Source: Acidobacteriota bacterium (GTDB lineage: Bacteria; Acidobacteriota; Blastocatellia; Pyrinomonadales; Pyrinomonadaceae). Taken from it: DNA of 12,735 nt. Positions 6,632 through 12,735 of this stretch are shown here, piece by piece. The stretch's first letter is position 1. The number at the start of each line of letters is the position of its first letter. Made by a program: the position numbers and the translations under genes. The stretch is from assembly GCA_019247865.1 (NCBI GenBank), contig JAFBAJ010000509.1, positions 1-12,735 on the forward strand, read 5' to 3'. The notes under the pieces were generated by a model. It ran no database searches. It was not told the DNA's origin and saw only the letters and a list, made by a program, of their open reading frames with translations.

Positions 6632-9600
6632 ATGGCGCCCAGGACACGTCGTCATAACGCAGCCGCCCCGACTGCGCCCGTTGAGGAGACGTTGCAGCAA
6701 TCTGCCGCGCCTCCGTTGGAGACGACTGTCCAGCGTCCGGCCTTCTTTCTGCGCACCAAGCTGCTGCCGCCGCGTCCCGCGCCGGAGCTTCTGACGCGCC
6801 CGCGCCTGACCGAACGCCTGCAGGCGAATCTGGCTCATCCGGTCACGCTCGTCGCGGCCAACGCGGGCTCCGGCAAGACCACGCTGGTCGCCGACTTCGT
6901 ACGCAAGCACGCGCGCAACTTCGTCTGGTATCAGCTCGACCACACGGACGCGGACCCTTCCGTCTTTCTCGGCTACATCACCTACGGCATCCGTCAGGCC
7001 GTGTCCGGCTTCGGCGAAGTGATGTTCTCCTATTTGCAGGAGTCCGCGAACGAGTTGGCGCGGCAGCCCGAGAGGGCTGTGGACGTGCTTCTCAACGAAG
7101 TGCTCGAACAGGTCGAGCAGCAGATGATTCTGGTGCTCGACGATTATCACCATCTCGGCACGGAGACGCTCGTCCACCGGGTCGTGGATCGCCTGCTCGC
7201 CTATCTGCCGGACGTGATGCACGTCATCATCATCTCGCGCGACGTGCCGCCGCTCGCGCTCGCGCGGCTGCGCTCGCAGGCTTCGCTCTCGATCATCGAC
7301 CGCGCCGAGCTGCTCTTTACGGATCAGGAGACGCAGGAGCTTTTCCGTCAGGTCTTCGATCTGGAGCTGACGCCCGAACAGCTCGCCGAATATCGAGAGC
7401 GTACGCACGGCTGGATCACCGCGCTCCAACTCGTCCGGCAGGTCGCGCAACGTCAGGTGCAGGCGCAGGGCGCGCTCGACGGCGAGGCCGAATCGCTCAA
7501 CCTGAGCGAAGTCCTGCGCCAGTCCGAGCGCGATATCTTCGACTACTTTGCGGAAGAGGTTTTCGCGGACGAGACGGAGGACGTGCAGCAGTTGCTCCTG
7601 CGCATCTCTTTGCTGGAGCGGATCGAGGTCGACACCTGCGGCCGTCTCTACCCGGACATGCACTGCGCGCAGACGCTGCCGACGCTCGTCCGGCGCAACG
7701 TCTTTCTGACCATCGCCAGCGACGGGAGCGGCGAAGAGTATCGCCTTCATCCGCTCTTTCAGAGCTTTCTGCGCAGGCGTTTTCGCACCGAAGCCGGCCG
7801 CGCCAAAGTGCTCGCCGAGCACATGCGTTACGCAGATTATTTTCTGGAGCGCGACAAGTGGGAGCAGGCCATGCACCACCTCGTTGCGGCGGAGGATTAC
7901 GTGCGCGCGGCTCATCTCATCGCCGAGCGCGGCGGCGAGTGGATCGCTTCGGGCGCGCTCGCTTCGCTCGTCACGTTCGCACAGGCTCTCCCCGTCGCCG
8001 TGCTCGAAGCACAACCGCGCGCTCTGGCGCATCGCGCTGAGGTCGCGCGGTTGCAGGGCGACGAGGCCGCCGCGACCGGCTGGTTCCGCCGCGCCGTCTC
8101 GCTCCTGCGCGAGCAGGGCGACCGCGAGGGCGAGGCCGAATCACTGCATTCGCTCGCGGCCATCGCGCGGCGGCAGGGAGATTACGAGACGGCTTTCGCG
8201 CATCTGGACCGCGCGGTCGAGCTGACGGGCGAAAAATCAATCGTCCGCATCAAGTGCGGCAACACGCGCGGCCTGTGCCATGTCGCGATGGGCGACTGGA
8301 CGAAGGCCGAGCTGGAGTTTCGCGTCGCTTTGCAGGCCGCAGAGGAGCGCAATGCCGACTACTACGTGCGGCTCATCGCGCACAATCTGGGGACGCCCGC
8401 CGGGATGCGCGGCGACTTCGGCGAGGCTCTGCGTTGGCTGCGGCGGATGCTGCGCGACGACGCGGGCGCGCCGATGCCGCAGGAGGCCATCGGCCATCTC
8501 AACATGGCGCGCTGCTATCTCTATCGAGGGGATTTCACAGCGGGCGAAGAGCACCTGGATCGCGCGCTTGAAACCTGTCAGCTCTTTAACCTGATGTCGC
8601 TGCGCGGCGAAGTCTTCGAGGCTTACGGCAATCTTTACCGCGAGCGTGAGGACGCGGCGCGGGCGGCGGAGTTTTACGAGCGCGCTGCGCGCGCCTATGA
8701 CGAAGCCGGGATCGACCCGACGCGCCGCGAGCTGTGGGAAGAGCAGGCGCTGCTCCGCTTTCAGATGGGCGATGCGGCGGGCGCGCGGCTCCTGCTGGAT
8801 CGGCTGGTGGGCGCGCGTGTGGATACCGGAGACGAGCTGGGCCGCTACACGGCCGTCCTCGCGCGGAGCCGCGTCATGCTCGCGCAGGGCGAGCACGAAG
8901 CCGCCCGCACGCAGCTCCAACCTGCGCTCGAATATTTTCACGAGCACCAGCTCTACTATTACGAAGCGCAGGCGTCGCTCGCGCTCGCGGCCTCGCTCTA
9001 CGCGACGGGCGAGAGCGAGGCGATGCTGGAGCCGCTGCGCCGCGCGCTCGATCTGGCCGCGCGTTACGATTACGAGTACTGGCTCCAACGCGAGGTCAAG
9101 TACAATCCGCAGCTCTTCGCTTCGGCCGACGCTTCGGAGCTGCTGCCGCCCGACGTGCGCGAACAGGTGCCCGCGGCGGCGGCACAAAAGGTGAGCAGCA
9201 CGGGCTCTCTGCCGAGCCTGCCGCTGGTCACGGCGCAGCAGCCGGTCACAGACTTGACCATCAACATGCTCGGCCCGGTCCAGATCTTCCGCGACCCTCT
9301 GCGCCCCTTAGCCGCGGACGCCTGGACGACCAAGCGCGCGCGCGACATCCTGTGCTTCATCGCTTCGCGCAGGCATCGCCGCGCCTCCAAAGACAGCATC
9401 ATTGATACCTTCTGGGGCGAATCGGATTTCGACGCCATCGAGAAGAATTTTCATCCGACCGTCTCGCACATACGCAAGGCGCTCAACAGCAATCAGCCGT
9501 TGAAGCAGAACTTTCTGCTCTACCGGGACGGCGATTACCAGCTTCATCCGAACTTCTCCTACTCGATAGACACAGAGGAGTTCGACCGCCTCGTGGCGGA

Positions 9601-10006
9601 GGGCGAGGCCGCCAAACGCGCAGGGCAGCAGGAGCGTTATGTCGAATCTTATGAGAAGGCGCTCGCGCTCTATCGAGGCGATTTCATGCAATCGGCCTAC
9701 GACGAATGGGTGGACGAGCATCGCTCTTACTATCGCGAGCAGTACCTGCGCATTCTGGAATCGCTCGCCGCCGCCGCCGAGAAGATGAAGGAATGGTCGC
9801 GCGCCTTAGACCTCGCGCACCAGATCCTGCGCGACGATTCGTTCCGCGAGGACATCCACTGCACGATCATGCGCGCGCACGCCGCGCTCGGCAATCGCGT
9901 CGCGGTCAAAGAGCAGTACGAATCTCTGCGCAAACTCCTGCGCGAGGAACTCGGCGTCGAGCCGGTCGCCGAGACGCAGAAGATTTACAGGGAGCTATTG
10001 AAATAA
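6632..10006 (+). CDS. Large MalT-like ATPase/TPR regulator with C-terminal winged helix and BTAD
   Basis: This protein of about 1,124 residues is a cytoplasmic signal-transduction transcription regulator. The N-terminal STAND ATPase has Walker A NAGSGKTT (about 77-84) and Walker B MILVLDDYHHL (about 165-175), then the SLLERIEVDTCGRLY and YRLHPLFQSFLRR segments typical of the MalT helical region. A long helical region from about 390 to 850 has TPR-like repeats (AHLDRAVEL, AAEFYERAARAYDEAG, HLDRALETCQL), probably the ligand- or partner-sensing superhelix. At about 875 an OmpR-type winged helix begins (INMLGPVQIF, TTKRARDILCFIA), followed by a bacterial transcriptional activation domain (DTEEFDRL to LREELGVEPVAETQKIYREL). 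In classical SARP regulators the winged helix and BTAD are N-terminal; here they are C-terminal. The ATG at 6632 has GAGG 9 bp upstream; the longer frame from GTG 6551 has unusual codon use and no proper ribosome binding site. ATGs at 6617 and 6626 are alternatives. Confidence 0.88.
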   Translation: MAPRTRRHNAAAPTAPVEETLQQSAAPPLETTVQRPAFFLRTKLLPPRPAPELLTRPRLTERLQANLAHPVTLVAANAGSGKTTLVADFVRKHARNFVWYQLDHTDADPSVFLGYITYGIRQAVSGFGEVMFSYLQESANELARQPERAVDVLLNEVLEQVEQQMILVLDDYHHLGTETLVHRVVDRLLAYLPDVMHVIIISRDVPPLALARLRSQASLSIIDRAELLFTDQETQELFRQVFDLELTPEQLAEYRERTHGWITALQLVRQVAQRQVQAQGALDGEAESLNLSEVLRQSERDIFDYFAEEVFADETEDVQQLLLRISLLERIEVDTCGRLYPDMHCAQTLPTLVRRNVFLTIASDGSGEEYRLHPLFQSFLRRRFRTEAGRAKVLAEHMRYADYFLERDKWEQAMHHLVAAEDYVRAAHLIAERGGEWIASGALASLVTFAQALPVAVLEAQPRALAHRAEVARLQGDEAAATGWFRRAVSLLREQGDREGEAESLHSLAAIARRQGDYETAFAHLDRAVELTGEKSIVRIKCGNTRGLCHVAMGDWTKAELEFRVALQAAEERNADYYVRLIAHNLGTPAGMRGDFGEALRWLRRMLRDDAGAPMPQEAIGHLNMARCYLYRGDFTAGEEHLDRALETCQLFNLMSLRGEVFEAYGNLYREREDAARAAEFYERAARAYDEAGIDPTRRELWEEQALLRFQMGDAAGARLLLDRLVGARVDTGDELGRYTAVLARSRVMLAQGEHEAARTQLQPALEYFHEHQLYYYEAQASLALAASLYATGESEAMLEPLRRALDLAARYDYEYWLQREVKYNPQLFASADASELLPPDVREQVPAAAAQKVSSTGSLPSLPLVTAQQPVTDLTINMLGPVQIFRDPLRPLAADAWTTKRARDILCFIASRRHRRASKDSIIDTFWGESDFDAIEKNFHPTVSHIRKALNSNQPLKQNFLLYRDGDYQLHPNFSYSIDTEEFDRLVAEGEAAKRAGQQERYVESYEKALALYRGDFMQSAYDEWVDEHRSYYREQYLRILESLAAAAEKMKEWSRALDLAHQILRDDSFREDIHCTIMRAHAALGNRVAVKEQYESLRKLLREELGVEPVAETQKIYRELLK

Positions 10007-10052
10007 GGACAGGCAAGCTTTTTTAAGCCTTTCCTCTCATTTACTTAAACCA

Positions 10053-10078
10053 TTTGAGCGGCTGTCAAAACTGTTTGA
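10053..10078. promoter_or_regulatory. TTTGA/TCAAA half-site array upstream of protease
   Basis: Three copies of a 5-bp word in alternating orientation occur here: TTTGA (10053-10057), TCAAA (10065-10069) and TTTGA (10074-10078), about 10-12 bp apart. They form two overlapping inverted repeats, TTTGA-N7-TCAAA and TCAAA-N4-TTTGA. The last copy overlaps the -35 box. The near-helical spacing makes it a candidate binding site for a multimeric activator or repressor. Confidence 0.4.
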
Positions 10079-10104
10079 ATGCACATGAAAGTTCATGCTA
10101 AAAT
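10075..10104 (+). promoter_or_regulatory. Predicted promoter of the subtilase gene
   Basis: TTGAAT (10075-10080) and TAAAAT (10099-10104) are separated by 18 bp, and TGC immediately before the -10 makes an extended -10 (TGnTAAAAT). Transcription would begin near 10111, giving an untranslated leader of about 120 nt before the ATG at 10231. The 225-bp gap between the regulator stop and this ATG is AT-rich around this site. Confidence 0.6.
10084..10097. promoter_or_regulatory. Palindrome CATGAA-AG-TTCATG between -35 and -10
   Basis: CATGAA and TTCATG form a perfect 6-bp inverted repeat with a 2-bp centre, placed wholly within the spacer of the predicted promoter. A dimeric helix-turn-helix protein bound here would overlap RNA polymerase, which suggests a repressor operator or a spacer-distorting activator site. 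Confidence 0.45.
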
Positions 10105-10115
10105 AACGCGCTTTT

Positions 10116-10147
10116 GGGACGCTTCCCGACCTTCGGCGTGCCCTTTT
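10116..10147 (+). promoter_or_regulatory. Leader hairpin followed by T4, possible attenuator
   Basis: GGGACGC (10116-10122) pairs with GCGTGCCC (10136-10143) with one bulged G around a 13-nt loop, and TTTT follows at 10144-10147. Lying just after the predicted transcription start, it could be a weak attenuator or an mRNA-stabilising 5' hairpin. The T-run is short, so evidence is limited. Confidence 0.25.
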
Positions 10148-10230
10148 CGAATCCCCCGTGCAAACAGACCCGGCAGCCTCCATTTCGGGCAGAAGCTTCG
10201 AGCCTCTGCCTGCGAAGTATTGATGTAATT

Positions 10231-12735
10231 ATGCTCAACGAAATCTGCCAGAGATCGAAGCGATGGCTCGCGCTGCTGCTCATCTGCGTGCTGTGCGCGG
10301 GGCCGGCTCTCGCCGGAGTGACGATCACGGGCGCGAATGGCATCACCATGACCGGAGCCGACGGCGTCAGCTATATCGGCACGAACGGCATCACGATGAC
10401 CGGCGCGGACGGCTTTCTCTCCTTCACCCCTAACGGCATCACGATGACGGGCGCGGACGGTATCACCATGACCGGCGCAGACGGCGCGACCTACACCGGC
10501 CCCAACGGTGTCAGCGCAGTGCGCGCGGACGGTATCACGATGACTGGAGCCGACGGGATTACGATGACCGGAGCGGACGGCATCACGATGACCGGAGCCG
10601 ACGGCACACGCTATCAAGCGGACTCAGTCGTCATTCGCGTGCCGAACGGCATCACGATGACTGGCGCTGACGGCATCACGATGACCGGCGCGGATGGCGT
10701 CAATCGCATGGGCGCGGATGGCATTACGATGACCGGAGCCGACGGCATTACGATGACCGGCGCGGACGGCATCACGATGACCGGCGCGGACAGTCTCTTT
10801 GCGACGCGCGCGGACGGCTCGACCTATACGATTCAGCCGAACGGCATCACGATGACGGGAGCCGACGGGATTACGATGACCGGAGCTGACGGCATCACGA
10901 TGACTGGCGCAGATGGCATTACGATGACCGGCGCGGACGGGATGACGGGGACGAACGGCATCCAGACCGGATTGCAGAGCGTCGATCCGCAGCTGGCCGC
11001 GCGGCTGAGCGATATGACGGACGACAGCGGCGTCAATGCCGTCATCGTCTATCATCACCAGCCGACCCAAGCCGACGTGGCAGACCTGCAAGCCATCGGC
11101 GTGCTGGGCGGCACGCGTTATCGAGTGCTGCCGATGATCTGCATCACCGCGACGCGCGAACAGCTCATCAACATCTCAAGGCTCTCGTCCGTGCGTTCGA
11201 TCTACGGCAATCGGACGCTGCAACTCAATCTGGATAACAGGCTGGCGATCAACGGCGCTTCGCGCGTCTCGCGTGACCGTGACCTCACGGTGAGGAACAG
11301 CGGTCTGCCCGTGTCGGGTCGTAATGTGACTGTGGCTGTGCTCGACACGGGTGTGGACGGGACGCACGCAGACCTCTCTGGCCGCGTGGTCAAGAACGTC
11401 AAGCTGCTGGACACGCAGGGCGTCGGCATCGGCTTCAACAATCCGCTCAGCATCGAAGGGCTGCCGAGCACGGATCAGCTCTACGGTCACGGAACTTTTG
11501 TCGCGGGCATCATCGCGGGCAACGGCAGCCGTTCGGGCGGCAAGTATAGCGGCATCGCTCCGGGCGCGCGCATCGTCGGCCTCAGCGCGGGCGATTTCAA
11601 TCTCACATACGTGCTGGCCGGGTTCGATTACCTGCTGGCGAACGGTGCGACGCTGAACACGCGCGTCGTCAATTGCAGCTTCTCCGCCAACACCGCTTTC
11701 GACTACAACGATCCGGTCAACATTGCGACGAAGATGCTGACGGAGAACGGCGTCAACGTCGTCTTCTCGGCGGGCAATTCGGGTTCGGGTTTGAACTCGC
11801 TCAATCCGTACGCGGTCGCGCCGTGGGTCATCAGCGTCGGCGCGACGGACGAGCGCGGCCGGGTCGCAAGTTTCTCTTCGCGCGGAGCGTTCGGCAGTTC
11901 GCTCTTTCGTCCGACGCTGGTCGCGCCGGGCGTCTCCATCGTCTCTCTGCGCGGCGCGCTCATCACGAGCATCTACGGCGCGCTCGGCAATGAGTCCGAG
12001 ACGGACCTGCAACGCCTGTCGCCCGGCGAGCTTCCGTTCTACACGACCGCGAGCGGGACGAGTTTTTCCGCGCCGCAGGTAGCCGGAACCATCGCGCTCA
12101 TGCTCGAAGCCAACCCGCAGCTGACGCCCGCGGAGGTCAGAGACATCCTGCAACGCACGGCGACTCCGCTGCCCGCGTATTACGCGCACGAGGTCGGAGC
12201 GGGCATGCTGAATGCTCATGCGGCTGTGCTGGAGGCTGCGTTCCCGCAGCGGCGGATGGGCATGTGGCGCGCGACGCTCGATCACGGCCAGGTGCAGTTC
12301 GTCAACGAGCAGTTCCAGAGCTTCGACGGCGTCGTGCAGCCGGGCAGCACCTTCTCTTCAAACTTCAACATTCCGCCGAACACGCTGGTCGCCTCGGTCG
12401 GCACCGCGTGGGGGCCGATGACGAGCCTCAATGACCTGAGCCTCGCCGTGTATAACGCGGCCGGCGTCAAGCAGGGCGAGTCCAACATGGTCAATCAACC
12501 GGGCCTGACCGGCAAGCGCGAGCGCGTCGCGCTCAAGCTTCCGGCGGCAGGCACGTATCAGGCGCGGGTCGCCAACACCTTAGGGCTCCTGGGGACTCTC
12601 CAGACGGTGCTCGGCTCCATCGATCTGACGAGGGTTGAATACGCGCCGATCTCGGACATTGGCGGGCTCAGCGGCTCGGCGCAGGCCGATATTTATCAAG
12701 TCCTGCGGACATACTCGATGTCGTCTTTCGGCAGA
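10231..12735 (+). CDS. Secreted S8 subtilisin-like protease with N-terminal octapeptide array (3' partial)
   Basis: This reading frame stays open for 835 codons to the window edge. Residues 1-28 are a signal peptide (SKRWLALLLICVLC, cleavage after ALA). Residues 30-237 are 26 octapeptide units. Residues 265-330 resemble an I9-like propeptide (VNAVIVYHHQPT to SVRSIYGN). The subtilisin domain follows with a complete triad: Asp372 in VAVLDTGVDGTHADLSGRV, His420 in YGHGTFVAG and Ser611 in ASGTSFSAPQVAG; Asn516 in FSAGNSG supplies the oxyanion hole. Residues 690-790 look like a pre-peptidase C-terminal beta domain (VALKLPAAGTYQARV), and DIGGLSGSAQADIYQVLRTY at 809-828 may begin an SLH-like domain. 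It is expected to act outside the cytoplasm. Alternative upstream GTG or TTG starts exist, but ATG 10231 gives a standard signal peptide; its ribosome binding site is weak. The nearby regulator pair may control it, which is inference. Confidence 0.92.
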   Translation, partial: MLNEICQRSKRWLALLLICVLCAGPALAGVTITGANGITMTGADGVSYIGTNGITMTGADGFLSFTPNGITMTGADGITMTGADGATYTGPNGVSAVRADGITMTGADGITMTGADGITMTGADGTRYQADSVVIRVPNGITMTGADGITMTGADGVNRMGADGITMTGADGITMTGADGITMTGADSLFATRADGSTYTIQPNGITMTGADGITMTGADGITMTGADGITMTGADGMTGTNGIQTGLQSVDPQLAARLSDMTDDSGVNAVIVYHHQPTQADVADLQAIGVLGGTRYRVLPMICITATREQLINISRLSSVRSIYGNRTLQLNLDNRLAINGASRVSRDRDLTVRNSGLPVSGRNVTVAVLDTGVDGTHADLSGRVVKNVKLLDTQGVGIGFNNPLSIEGLPSTDQLYGHGTFVAGIIAGNGSRSGGKYSGIAPGARIVGLSAGDFNLTYVLAGFDYLLANGATLNTRVVNCSFSANTAFDYNDPVNIATKMLTENGVNVVFSAGNSGSGLNSLNPYAVAPWVISVGATDERGRVASFSSRGAFGSSLFRPTLVAPGVSIVSLRGALITSIYGALGNESETDLQRLSPGELPFYTTASGTSFSAPQVAGTIALMLEANPQLTPAEVRDILQRTATPLPAYYAHEVGAGMLNAHAAVLEAAFPQRRMGMWRATLDHGQVQFVNEQFQSFDGVVQPGSTFSSNFNIPPNTLVASVGTAWGPMTSLNDLSLAVYNAAGVKQGESNMVNQPGLTGKRERVALKLPAAGTYQARVANTLGLLGTLQTVLGSIDLTRVEYAPISDIGGLSGSAQADIYQVLRTYSMSSFGR
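10318..10941 (+). repeat. 26-unit, 24-bp tandem repeat encoding octapeptide ITMTGADG
   Basis: This 624-bp coding repeat equals 26 units of 24 bp, encoding residues 30-237 of the subtilase. Sixteen units contain the exact core ITMTGAD. Variant units in register include VTITGANG, VSYIGTNG, FLSFTPNG, ATYTGPNG, VSAVRADG, VVIRVPNG, VNRMGADG and LFATRADG; one 7-residue unit (TRYQADS) and one 9-residue unit (STYTIQPNG) compensate each other. Gly at position 8 and Asp/Asn at position 7 are almost invariant. Synonymous codons differ between units, especially for Gly, Ala and Ile, so selection appears to act on the protein. The ITMT strand-like alternation followed by a GADG turn suggests a beta-solenoid or beta-roll. 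Confidence 0.9.

Noticed and set aside
6413..8032. 539-residue minus-strand open frame across the regulator
   Set aside because: It overlaps the MalT-like ATPase domain on the opposite strand and its translation shows no recognisable motif.
10012..10030. AGGCAAGCTTTTTTAAGCCT as an intrinsic terminator for the regulator
   Set aside because: The arms pair only with internal mismatches and the T-run is in the loop rather than after the stem.
10318..10941. CRISPR array suggested by regular short repeats
   Set aside because: The 24-bp units are contiguous with no unique spacers, stay in one reading frame and vary mainly at synonymous positions.
10093..11091. Long minus-strand open frames rich in GHRDAV-type repeats
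   Set aside because: They are the antisense of the octapeptide repeat coding region; the plus-strand frame has a signal peptide, conserved catalytic residues and continuity to the window edge.
11176..12285. 369-residue minus-strand open frame
   Set aside because: It lies antisense to the subtilisin catalytic domain, is Arg-rich low-quality protein, and is a by-product of high GC third positions.
12698..12714. AAGTCCTGCGGACATA resembling the junction sequence AAGTCTTATGCGGACATA at 325-342
   Set aside because: It is inside conserved protease coding sequence and needs a gap to align, so a chance similarity is more likely than an attachment-site pair.

Overview
The window looks like a chromosomal segment of a GC-rich Acidobacteriota-type bacterium, perhaps Blastocatellia. 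The main pointer is a von Willebrand factor A protein of the kind that is greatly expanded in that phylum. A small glycine-zipper membrane protein and a very large MalT-like/BTAD regulator fit the same picture. This placement is inference from protein style and base composition, not from a marker gene. All supported genes are on the + strand; the long minus-strand open frames are antisense shadows of GC-rich genes.

Region 1 (1-1943) is an accessory-looking patch. It opens with the C-terminal end of a sensor histidine kinase. Composition then drops abruptly to AT-rich DNA carrying an unrecognised 336-residue protein. Next comes a toxin-first RelE/ParE-Phd toxin-antitoxin pair whose toxin is broken by an apparent one-base deletion while the antitoxin is intact. 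A perfect small palindrome lies at the kinase/island junction.

Region 2 (2015-5517) is GC-rich. A VOC (glyoxalase-fold) gene has a convincing promoter and is followed by a large imperfect inverted repeat. After about 260 bp without a gene comes a tight three-gene set with 33 and 35 bp gaps: a glycine-zipper protein, a membrane-anchored protein with two DTG aspartyl-protease motifs, and a membrane-anchored VWA protein with a complete MIDAS site. All three appear directed to the envelope.

Region 3 (5717-10006) holds two related signal-transduction ATPases in tandem. The first is a free-standing 260-residue MalT-like ATPase core with no sensor or DNA-binding part. The second is a giant regulator (ATPase, TPR-like repeats, then winged helix plus BTAD at the C-terminus). 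A near-perfect hairpin separates them.

Region 4 (10007-12735) is a promoter region dense in inverted repeats, followed by a secreted subtilisin-like (S8) protease that runs off the window. Directly after its signal peptide the protease carries 26 consecutive octapeptide units, 16 of them with identical ITMTGAD cores, before an I9-like propeptide and an intact Asp/His/Ser catalytic domain. This octad array and the operator-rich promoter beside the ATPase/regulator pair are the most unusual parts of the window. A working hypothesis is that the regulator pair controls the protease.
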